DNA of 64,000 bases from Asterella californica (Eukaryota > Streptophyta > Marchantiopsida > Marchantiales > Aytoniaceae), in assembly GCA_036924285.1 (NCBI GenBank), contig JAYKYS010000009.1, positions 6,014,001 to 6,078,000 of the forward strand, in the 5' to 3' direction. Positions 54,473 to 64,000 of the stretch are shown piece by piece; the first letter of the stretch is position 1, and the number at the start of each line of letters is the position of its first letter. The translations under genes and the position numbers were made by a program. The notes under the pieces are model-generated. The model saw nothing but the letters and a program-made list of their open reading frames with translations. It ran no database searches and was not told where the DNA came from.

Positions 54473-55450
54473 TGTAACGTTCGACCGCAGATCTCGGAAC
54501 AGATTCCTTTATCTCTAACCAATGAACTGCCGAACGTGAACCTCCCTGGAGACCTGTATACTTTATTTGTGTCTCCAGATCCAGTTCGTTAAACTATCCG
54601 CTACTAAGCACATAGGATTTAATAACTGTTGAACGGGTTTCGAAGAACCAACTAGTCTTTTGTAGGTCTCTGATCAATCTTAGGTTACTAAATACAAGTG
54701 GAACTATTCTAGACCTGGGTTGCATAAAATTTGGGCAGCGCTTCCGCTACTGGTGATCAAGTCGGAACGCCAGGACCCACAAGGAGCAACCGCCAAGACT
54801 AGGAGACCTAGTAGATGCTAGGAAGTAGGAAGGCAAAGCAATTACACCGAAATAAAGTCAACACGACACCAGATGCGCCCAACTCAGTTTTGGCACACAA
54901 CTCAAGCCTACTTATCAGAATGGAGAAAGTCACCGGCTCATATACATTACATGGCATTACTTGCTGACAAGGTCACGCAGCGCTCTTGGACCGGCAATTC
55001 TTCACTACTCAGCAACTCTGCTGTGATAAATTAACTCCAGAACTAAGACTTCACCAGAGAACCTAATTTCACTCTGAACGTCCTGATTTCTGTTACTCAA
55101 CAGATCAGACCCCAAGTCAGCGATCTAATCAACACCATATCATTCTTGTTGATCATAAGTCGGCTCTCAAGGTCTACTCTTCAAATCTGCTCTCCAAGGA
55201 GCTTGATGTGCATTCAGTTCTAGCTCCTGATTTTTGACCTCAAAGGCAATATACACTACACTGAAAAATACAGTCTCCTCCCTCACCACCAAGAGTGCTC
55301 TCTCCAAGACTGAAAACTGAGAATGGCTCATTTAGGGTTCGCGACTCTCTTTATCTTGTCTCATTGAGTTTGCCTTGTGACCATGCAGCTGCCACTTTTT
55401 GGTTAATCACTGCCCGAATGACATCTGGTTGAAAAGCAAAAGGTGTTACA
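54473..55450 (-). repeat. 5' LTR of the chromovirus (978 bp)
   Basis: Same length and ends as 42,419-43,396, ~98% identical by eye. It adjoins the primer site, so it is the 5' LTR. The flank after it is TAGA, the second copy of the 4-bp target duplication. Confidence 0.95.
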
Positions 55451-55454
55451 TAGA

Positions 55455-56120
55455 AGTATACAATGTACGATTGTAAATGAGATATATTATTGCGTGTCAA
55501 AGTTCGGAACTTTGGAAAATATTCGTTTCTTGCGGGTAAGTGTTATGGCTGTGGCTACGGATGTTTTCTACAGCTACCTCAGGAGGCACTCGTAGGAAAC
55601 CACCACAGCCGTCTTTAACTTGTTAACTTTTTACAAATCAGATGTGAGTTTCAGCCCTAAGTAAATTCAAAACTTAGAAAATTTACATGAAATATAAAAA
55701 AGTCAAAAATCAAAAAATCAAAAACTTACTTAGGTTCAAAAACACCACCCTGAGCGATATACGACTCTAGACAAAGCTGTCCTCGGACAAATTACGATCA
55801 TTTTTTTTCCGGACGTTAGAAAATCTTTCTTTTTAGTTTTGAAACGCCCAACTGAACATCATTGAAAATATGAGATCAAATATAAAAGTGTTGCAGCCAC
55901 GTATGCACGAGTCTATAGAGGTGGTTGTGTCTCATATCATCGCAGAGTCTGTTATATCATTCTGAATTTGACAGAAAAGCAGAAAGATAAAGGACACAAC
56001 TCAGCCTGATGTAGATAGGTTTTGATAGTGGTTGCAAGAGGTTCTGGATGAACGTAATACATATAAAGTCTCTTGAATGGGAAATCTCAATTGATAGTAT
56101 GTTTTATTTGAGACACCAAA
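55455..56120. other. AT-rich DNA, nothing recognised
   Basis: No open frame or motif of note. The chromovirus inserted into this AT-rich stretch; its other flank is 41,580-42,418. Confidence 0.5.
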
Positions 56121-56127
56121 AATCAAT

Positions 56128-56310
56128 GTCTCAAGTGGTTTAGCTCACTCTCTTCTAAAAGAAAGATTGTGGGTTCGATTCCTTGGAAGCACGGTTGGAG
56201 ATGCATGTGCTGTGAACTCTTAATGAAGCTTCTGGTTTGAATCTCCATGTGGTGGACTACATGGTCAATCCCATGGTCCATGAAGACCTCAAGGGATAGA
56301 TAATATAATT
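56128..56310 (+). mobile_element. Second type of tRNA-derived SINE (candidate)
   Basis: AAGTGGTTTAGCTCACTCTC resembles a tRNA A-box region, and GGTTCGATTCC (56,172-56,182) is a perfect B box about 30 bp later. The following body (ending GACCTCAAGGGATAG) is not tRNA-like and leads into an A/T-rich tail. Its head differs from the SINE at 23,457. Single copy in the window, so a tRNA pseudogene with chance flanks remains possible. Confidence 0.5.
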
Positions 56311-56429
56311 TACTATTTAGTTATTAATATATGAATATTAATAAAATTTAAAATAAATTAAAATTTTTGATAAATATTAAATATTGACTAAAAAGAATGA
56401 CTCAGAAAAGAAGAAAACAACCCCATAAG

Positions 56430-57400
56430 GTATGTGCAAGCCAATCCGCTTCAAAGATAGGATGGGGTTGAGAAAGATCGGAAGGACTCTTCTGTCTCGA
56501 CAGCAAAGCGGTAGCAAACATTATCGAAACCAAAGGCTCAGAATGTCAGTGGTTCTAAGTTTACTTGCTACAACTATGGCGAGGTGGGTCATATTGCTAA
56601 TAGGTGTACGAAGCTTAAAGTTAGTAACTGTAGCATGAATGCATTTGTTGCAAAGGACTTGTTGAAAAGCTAGATGATTGTGACCTTAGGGATCACGAAG
56701 AAGACTCTAAGACTAATGTTTCTACAAGCCAAAGTTGCTAATCGTGATATTATCTTCTTTGTGGACACGACAACGACTCATTTCTTCATAAGTCTGAAGT
56801 TGGTGAAAAAGTTGGGCTTGTCTACCTCCAAGGAAGACAAATCTATTTAGGTGTGCTTTGCAAAGGGCAAGATGTACCAAGCTTCTGAAGTGGCCTTGGA
56901 TGTTTGATTTGTGTATGAGAAGTTGGAGTTCACATGGAACTTCACGGTGTGCGAGATGGATGACATTCATATGGTTTTGAGAAACACTTTCTCTGATAGG
57001 TTTGAAGTGGAAATTGGACAAAAACCTTTGAGGTTGAGCATCAAAGTTAAAGGACGGAAGCTGAGAGTGAGATTGATACAAAAGATGCAGAAAATAGAGG
57101 ACTTTGCAAAGAATTCGATCAAAGATAAACAAATGGACTTCAACGACAGAGTCATGTGTTTGATGCGGGTTGCAGATTTGATGACGAATGATAAAGAAGA
57201 AAAAACATCAAGAAACACGACTAAACTTCCGAATGTGCTTCGCAAAGTGATTAAAGAGTTTGAAGATATCTTGACGGATGAGTTACCTGTTGAATTATCT
57301 CCAAGGCGGGTGGTGGACCACAAGATCAAGGTCTTGCAAAGGTCGGAACCAACCTCCAAAACTCCTTACCGACTCAATCAGATGGAACTCTTTTAATTGA
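56430..57400 (+). pseudogene. Plus-strand gypsy relic: zinc knuckle, protease, RT start
   Basis: At 56,561-56,605 the frame reads CYNYGEVGHIANRC, a zinc knuckle with its second Cys changed to Tyr. After it come THFFISLKLVKKLGL (the protease part after the active site) and, from 56,911, an open 161-codon stretch leading to VLRKVIKEFEDILTDELP and PPRRVVDHKI-like sequence, the typical lead-in to gypsy RT. Several stops are present. This element is clearly different from the one at 42-55 kb. Confidence 0.75.
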
Positions 57401-58400
57401 AAAGATAATTTGGTGAGCTGTTGGCAAGGGGATATATTCGAATAAGCAAGTCACCTTATGGAGCCTCAGTTCTTTTGCCAAGAAGAAGAATGGGAAGTTA
57501 CAACTCTACATGGATTACCATGCTATCAATAATGTGATGGTGAAGAATAATTATCCCTTGTCAATGACATATGATCTGTTTGATAAGTTAATGGACACAA
57601 AGTACTTCAGCAATTTAGACTTGAAGTCAAGATATTACCAGATTCGGATAGTTGATCTTGATGTTGAGAAGACCGCTTCTCGAACCAGATACGGATCGTT
57701 TGGGTTTGTAGTGGTGTCATTCAGGCTCGGCAACGCTCCTCAATATTCACTACATTGAGAGATGGACAAGTTTGTCATCGTTTATATCGACGACATCTTG
57801 ATCCACTCAAAAATCTTGAAGTCGCACGCGGAACAGCTAAGAATGGTGTTGATAAAGCTACGAGAGCATAAGTTGTTTGTCAACATTGACAAGAGTGAGT
57901 TTGATTTGGAACATATTAATTTTGGGACATATCATAAGTGCAGAAGGAGTCGGTCTGGACATGCAGAAGGTGGATACGATTGTGATTTGGGAACCTCTAA
58001 CCACAATGAAAGGATTGCGACGGTTCTTAAGACTGGTGCAGTTCTATCGTAAGCATGCGAAGGGGTTTTCAAAGATCGTGAAGTCGCTAACGGATTGGAC
58101 GAGAAAAGACATACATGTAAGTTGGACCAAGAAGGTAGATGATGTGTTCCAAATGATTCAACCTATTTTGTCAAATGCATCTTTTTTTAAACTGCTAGAG
58201 TTTGACAAACCTTTCGAGGTGCACACTGATGCAAACGACTATGTGATTGACGGAGTGTTGGTGCAAGATGAAAAACTTGTAGCATACGAAAGCAAAAAGT
58301 TATCTGGTACATAGAGTCGATGGCCGATTCACGAGAAAGTACTGTTTGAGGTGGTTCATTGCTTGAGGAAATGATGACATTTTTCGAGACTTCACAAAAC
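57401..58400 (+). pseudogene. Gypsy relic: reverse transcriptase and RNase H
   Basis: Pieces in changing frames: MDYHAINNVMVKNNYPLS, then FSNLDLKSRYYQIRI, then ASRTRYGSFGFVV (RT blocks), then VIVYIDDILIHSK with an intact YIDD box, then LRRFLRLVQFYRKHAKGFS and RNase H start FEVHTDANDYVIDGVL. Frameshifts fall near 57,480, 57,745 and 57,930. Dead copy. Confidence 0.85.
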
Positions 58401-59900
58401 CCAAGTATACATCAATAATATTTCGCTTAAGTACTTTGAAACACAAGATCGAGTGATGTCAAAGTAACTATGATGACATGATATGTTGGCGCTCATGAAT
58501 GTGGAATTAATCCACAAAGCATGAAACGACAATGTGGTTCTAGACACCTTGTATAGCAAGGAGGAATATCTTTCATCGTCAACACATATTTTGTGAGCTA
58601 TGTATCCTAAGGAGTCAGACTTGGAGAGACGGATAAATAAAGATTACATGACCGATGACCAAGCGAAGGAGTACTTGGAATAGCTCAAGCGAGGAGTGAA
58701 GTTGAAGAACATGTAGTTGAGACATGGATCATTCATATTCAAGCAAAGTCCACTTTATGTGGCACAAAGAAAACTTAGGACTAAGTTGCTTAAAGAGTGT
58801 CATGATGCGTCCTTATCGGGCTATAAAAGAGAAAATCCACTTTAGTAGTGATAGCTAAAAGGTTTATTGACCCCACATGAAAGATGACATTGACCCACTT
58901 TGTGAAAACATGCGTAATTTGTCAAGCGAATAGGATTTCTTATGCAAAGAAACAAGGGTTACTCCATCCTTTGTAGATTCTAGCCAGGCCTTAGGAAAGC
59001 ATCAGCATGGACTTCTTCACGTCTCTATATAACGCAAACGGATACAATGCAATCTTTGTGATAGTTGACCAGTTTAGCAAACTCGTAAGGTTACCTCGAC
59101 CTTGGATACTACAACAACGTTCATGACTTCTCGACTATTCTTAGATACTTGGTGGCGTTCACAAGGATTACCCCGGAGTATTATTTCAGATCGTGACTCA
59201 AAGTTGGAAGTTTGTTCCAAAAGTTGAGGACTAAGTTAAAATTTGATACGGCTTTTCATCTTGAAACGGATGGACAAACAAAACGAGTTAACTCGGTTCT
59301 GAATCAATACTTGATGAATTATGTGAGCGCGGACCAAAGTGATTGGACAAGGTGACTCAATCTTGCATAGCATTGCTACAACTCCATAAAGTATTCAGCA
59401 ACCGACAAATCGTTTTTCTTGCTGGCTTACGGACATGGGTCAGAAAGACCTATTGACTTGACTCTTAGAGAGAGTTCTACTACATGAAGCAAGTAACAAG
59501 CATCGGCGGCAAGTGAAGTTTCAAGTGGACGAAGAAGTATGGTTGAGTACGAAGAACTTCACCCTTCTGGAGGAAATATCGGCAAAGCTCTCATTGAAGT
59601 TTATGTGATCATTTGTGATTGTTAAGAATCCACACGAAGATGTCTATCCTTTAGACTTTTCTCCCGAGTGGCAGTTGCATCCTACCTTTCACGTTTCTTT
59701 GTTGAAGAAGTATTTCAAGGATGATTCCTGACTCGTCTCAACCTGATGTCATGCAAGACGAAGCAAAATACGAGGTGGAGATCATTTTGCGATTATGGTC
59801 CAAATCCAACCGATCGGAGTACTTGGTCAAATGAGTGGATACCATTTAAAGGAAGCAACTTGCCAGAGTAAGATCTGGAACATGCAATCGAATTACTGGA
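58401..59900 (+). pseudogene. Gypsy relic: integrase and chromodomain
   Basis: Decayed integrase: LLKECHDASLSGY (zinc-binding part) near 58,780, H-LETDGQTKRVNSVLNQYL near 59,260-59,320, SADQSDW near 59,330. Near 59,770-59,840 the frame reads YEVEIILR...RSEYLVK, a chromodomain, so this too is a chromovirus. Its LTRs are not recognised. Many stops. Confidence 0.7.
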
Positions 59901-60755
59901 CCTCTTCAAACGATGACAAGGATAACAAGGGCGTTAGCAAGATGATGATATCTCCTTCCAGCGAGGAGTGAAAGAATTACAAACCATACAAATAGCAACT
60001 TGAGGCGATTTGGACTGATGGATCTTGTAGCTTTGACTTGTATTTTTGTGGAAATAAAGAATTGTCTAAGTGTAATGGTAGTGCATGTATATGACTAGTT
60101 CTAATCAGATGCTTAGGATGTTGTCAAGAGGAGGAACAAAGCACACTCAAAAGAAGCGAGCTGGTTTGGATAAGCATCTAAATCAAGACCAAGTCTTGAT
60201 GTCAAGACTTAGGTTTACTTTAGCGTTGGCAAAACAAGTGTGAATTGTTTACACTTGTCTTGGAACTTGGGATGATATTGCGTTACAGTTTGCTAACTGC
60301 AAGATAAACTTAGTTGCGTATCTAAGTCAAATCAAGTTGCGACCAGAAAGTGAGCTTCGAGAGACCTAGTAAGTAGGTATAAATACGTATAAGTTAACAA
60401 GTTAAAGTCTCAAGTATAATGTTTAGATATTGTCCACTAGTTTTGTTTAGGGGTGGTCAAAGATGTTAGGCTTCCTCGAGACTAGTTGAATTTTCTAAGT
60501 GTTCTAGCAACAACTTAAGTCTCAAGCCAAAAAAGAGAATTGGGGGTTAGCTAGCAGAACGCAATTCTAGCGCTAAGGGGTTAGATCGTTGTTGATGAGA
60601 GCATCAACCTCCAAAGTGGAGGTGAATGTCATTGTCCTCAACCTTAAGATCGAGCGTAAACTTGAACAACAGAATCCTATGGACTGATGCTAGGTTGTGA
60701 ATGCTACGAACAGGACTTAACACCATGGTCAAGAAGTCAAGAATTGATAAACCTC
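59900..60755. other. Unassigned DNA after the gypsy relic
   Basis: Probably the 3' part and LTR of the plus-strand relic, but no duplicated partner was found. No gene recognised. Confidence 0.4.
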
Positions 60756-60759
60756 CTCA

Positions 60760-61075
60760 ATCTCTGTCTTCCTCCCGTGCGTCTAGACGACTCTCATGTG
60801 AAAAAAGATACGATACCCCTCCTCGTGCGATACCGGCAGTTTTCTACCCTAACACCCCAGCTAAGCTAAGATCTCTATAAGCATACTCACGTATCATCAA
60901 GCAGGCCGCTGCTAAGCTAAGCCCTTTCTTATTAAAAATTTCCTGACTCTTGATGTCATCTCGATGTCACTTCAATTATATTACAGACCATACGATGTAG
61001 ATCGAATTTACAGCTATGGACCCATCTTAGAGAATTACAACCCCCTAGATATGCAGGACGTAGCTATGCAATAAA
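60760..61075. repeat. Dispersed repeat, copy 2 (LTR-like)
   Basis: Collinear with 15,120-15,545: AACACCCCAGCTAAGCTAAG, CTCTTGATGTCATCTCGATG, TTATATTACAGACCATACGATG and GATATGCAGGACGTAGC. About 70% alike by eye, so the copies are old. Confidence 0.55.
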
Positions 61076-62165
61076 CTCTGAAATATACATATCTCCTCAG
61101 TGGTGCAAGTTTGCAATGAGAAGCAATACAATGTGGAAGTACTTGGAGTATCAACTTTGCAGTGTTGCAGAAAAAAATACAAGCACCGGCCAAAAATTGA
61201 AGAAGTGAAGATATCAACGAGAAATGTTCTAGGCTTCATGACTGCAACGCATCGTATTAAATTGATTCTCATGGAACATATTTTTGCTATGCATTGCACG
61301 TAGCTTACTACCGGTTTTGAAGATTTTCAAACTCTTAAAAAATAGTAATTTTTTCCCCCGTCGGATTAACACTCATCATGGAGTGAGATATAACGGCTGT
61401 AACGACTGTTCAGGTATTTCGGTCCCGTCGATTGGGTAGAAAGATTCGTGTCTCTCCTGTTCGATTATTAGTTGGTTATGCACCTTGCGATCAACTTCTC
61501 TTATCTTACCGACGAGCGATGAGCGACGAGGTAGTTCCTGCGTAGTGCTAGAGAATTTTAGAAAAGACGACTCGTTCTTTTCGAGTTTGTACAACCACCA
61601 TGCGCTTAGCAGTGGATTAAGACAGTGCTGCTCGGCTCTGAATTATAGCGATGGAGATCTTTTGAACTGTACTTCGTGCTCTTGCGGCTGCATCGAGGGA
61701 GGAGAAGGCGAAACCAAGAGCAGGTGCGTTTGATTCTGCTTTTGCTGCGTGTGTTGGCGGGGGCGTGCCTTGCTTAAGTGTGTATGTCATTTCTTTGGTG
61801 AATACTGGATTATTGGTCGACTTCGGTTCCCCTCTTTAGTTGCTTCTTCCAGTGATTCATGCAATTTACATAGTCATGTTTTTTTGCGCTGGAACCTTTC
61901 TCTTCAGTTGCTCTGTCTGTTCCCCGCATGGATAGATTACAGACTGTCCAACGAGGGTGCAGATTCTTCGTCCCAGTATATCTGGCTTTACGAACGTTCC
62001 ATTCATCGGATTCAGATCGTTAGCTTTTCATACACATCTCTTTCGCAGGAGGTTCATGTACAATATCATTTCTTCTTTCAAAACTGGATTGGATATGAAC
62101 TTCGATCAGTATCTTCAACATTTAGAACTTACATATGAAACTTACTTATTAGCTTTAAGATATTC
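61076..62165. other. Unassigned DNA upstream of the Helitron relic
   Basis: Open frames at 61,485-61,733 and 61,749-62,138 (plus) overlap others and show no domain. The region may hold the decayed N-terminal (Rep) part of the Helitron protein, but I see no HUH motif. Confidence 0.4.
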
Positions 62166-63880
62166 TTTATCAAACGTCATCCAATAGATATTTACATTAA
62201 TTCTTTTCCAAAAGATGCTGCTTCCATTTGGCAAGCCAACACAGATTGTCAATACGTGTTGGATCCACATGCTACGGCACAATATTGTATCTCATTTCTA
62301 ACAAAAGTAGATAATACAATAACGAATGAGATGAAGAAAATTAACAATAAATGTACCGAGGAAAATCAAGAAGTAACCACACGGATAAAAAAGTTAGGCG
62401 ATGCATTCGTGAATTCCAGATAAGTTTCGGCTCAATTAGCCATCTATACAATCTTAAAATTAGCTTTGTATCATGCTTCTTGTTCTTTTCAGTTCATAGA
62501 CACTAGTAGTCCATCCGACCGAACCTTCCTCTTCAAAAATTCCAAACAACTATCTTCTAAAGATGATTCTTCAACAAATATAAGATTGCCATCCATCATA
62601 TATAAGTATGCACCACGTCCACAACATCTGCAAACAAATTCAATGGCTTTGATAGAATTCGTAGCCAAGTTTAATACTTCACAAAACAGAAGATTGAGAA
62701 AATCTAAATCGTTCGATGGATATGTTTCGACCAATATAAACAACCGGAATACTATTTCAGAGAGCAAGTGCTGTTATATGTCTCTTTTGTTTACGACGAG
62801 AACAACATTAAAAATTCAATTGAAACATGAGAAAATATGTATAATAGACATAAATCACATATTCTATTGTTACAAAATTTGTATACTTTTAAGTACAATA
62901 CGGACGAAGTAAACGATGATTGGAAGAAATTTGAGGATGAGGTGGTAGAACTTGAAGAAATAAGAGAATATCATAAGGAACAAAGCGAACCAAAACATGA
63001 TTCAAGTAATTTGGATTTGGACAATGTCGACTTAATGCAACGAACTACTCTTAAATATACTTCTAAGACTACGAATCGTGAAGAAACCTTCCCGATCAAA
63101 GATCCTCTAATACCAATAGAATCGTTTTGTGCTGAATTACGTCAATTGAACAAACAACAAAAGCTAATCTTCAATGGTTGTATGTAAAAAAAACACTTTT
63201 CACATGAACTAATCCATTTATTTCTTATGAGAGAAGCATGAACCGATAAAACATTCACCTTATTAAAAATTATACAAGGATTGTCATGGATATACGAAGA
63301 TGATAAATCCATGTTTAATGATCACAAACAAGTAAAAGTTTTGAAGATAGCATACACAAGATTAGCTGCATATAACATACAAGGAATGACTATTCATAGT
63401 GCTTTAGCAATCCTTAAAGACTCTTACGATATGAACATATCAATATTAAGTCCATATCGACTGAATGAATCATCAAATATTATAGTCAATTAAGATTATT
63501 AGTGATAGACGAAATCTCTCTAGTGAGCGCAAGAATGTTCTCTTACATAAACCAAAGCCTACAACAAATAACTCAGAATTTCAACCTTCCATTCGGTGGC
63601 ATAGATATAATTGTTTGCGGTGATTTTTATCAAGTACAACATGTTCAAGATTCATGGATTTTCCAGTCTTCTAATATTTATTCTCAAAATATTACCACTA
63701 ACATATGATCTTCATTTTTCAAACACTATGAACTGACTCAACTTATGCGGCAGAACAATACAAATTTTATACAAATTTTGAATCGTATTCGCATCAACCA
63801 ACAAATATCTTCTGATCTACATTATTTAAATTCAACTTATCAAAAATGTATTATAATCCAAACGATATACCTGATTTATT
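62166..63880 (+). pseudogene. Helitron-type element, PIF1 helicase relic
   Basis: Pieces in several frames follow the order of a Helitron Rep-helicase protein. Near 62,170-62,425: ANTDCQYVLDPHATAQYCIS, the segment between Rep and helicase. Then LALYHASCSFQFIDTSSPSD. Then QLNKQQKLIFNG at 63,145-63,180, the start of PIF1. The P-loop that should follow is destroyed (no GxGKS). Then VLKIAYTRLAAYNIQGMTIHSAL, Walker B MIDEISLVSARM, PFGGIDIIVCGDFYQV and ELTQLMRQNN. The QYVLDP...AQYC-type linker is closer to Helitron2-like proteins of animals, fungi and algae than to the usual plant Helitron protein (from memory). Dead copy; no terminal hairpin found. Confidence 0.75.
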
Positions 63881-64000
63881 TTACACACTCTGAGACAGAT
63901 CTCGAGTGGGGCTAATTAAACGCGGGTCGGAAACACCATAAAATTTCTCAAACTCCTAGAATGGTCCCGCGCATACACTCTCACGCCCCGCGGATCAACT

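Overview
This is a stretch of nuclear DNA from a land plant. The evidence is split plant genes with GT...AG introns, plant-type Ty1/copia and Ty3/gypsy retrotransposon remains, tRNA-derived SINEs, plant telomere-type TTTAGGG units and a decayed 5.8S rRNA. Bases kept in the 5.8S relic hint at a non-flowering plant, but this is weak and I do not name a species. No CRISPR, operon or other prokaryotic feature is present.

Layout. 0.6-2.4 kb: copia relic (minus strand). 3.4-4.5 kb: decayed, partly inverted copy of a protein that recurs at 49.8 kb. 5.5-12.3 kb: two copies of a ~2.8-kb unit, each with three ~157-bp tandem repeats, the second running into a decayed gypsy-type gag with a tRNA-Asp-type primer site at 13.5 kb. 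13.5-17.4 kb: repeat-rich DNA. 17.9-20.2 kb: a two-exon SCP-like phosphatase gene (minus) with a CT microsatellite upstream and spliced-looking exons downstream of its stop. 23.5-24.1 kb: SINE next to a 5.8S pseudogene. 32.9-34.3 kb: four-exon nucleoside diphosphate kinase (minus). 38.6-41.6 kb: three-exon membrane-anchored DUF7796-type protein (minus). 42.4-55.5 kb: a chromovirus (Ty3/gypsy, minus) with two 978-bp LTRs, a tRNA-iMet primer site and several in-frame stops. Its gag is split by a 5.84-kb element (47,769-53,609). 56.1-59.9 kb: SINE and a plus-strand gypsy/chromovirus relic. 62.2-63.9 kb: Helitron-type PIF1 helicase relic.

The host genes (phosphatase, NDP kinase, DUF7796) look intact and unrelated, and are separated by transposon-derived DNA. 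The exon models were derived by hand; the kinase (540 nt) and DUF7796 (1,425 nt) models keep the reading frame exactly across all junctions.

The most unusual object is the nested 5.84-kb element. It starts TG, ends CA, has a 5-bp target duplication, no second LTR and no polymerase, so it looks like a giant solo LTR or a polymerase-less element. It carries a ~770-codon reading frame (one TAG) for a coiled-coil protein I do not recognise, and it is saturated with the hexamer GAAGAC/GTCTTC (about 75 by hand count, against about 3 expected) in all reading frames and in non-coding parts.
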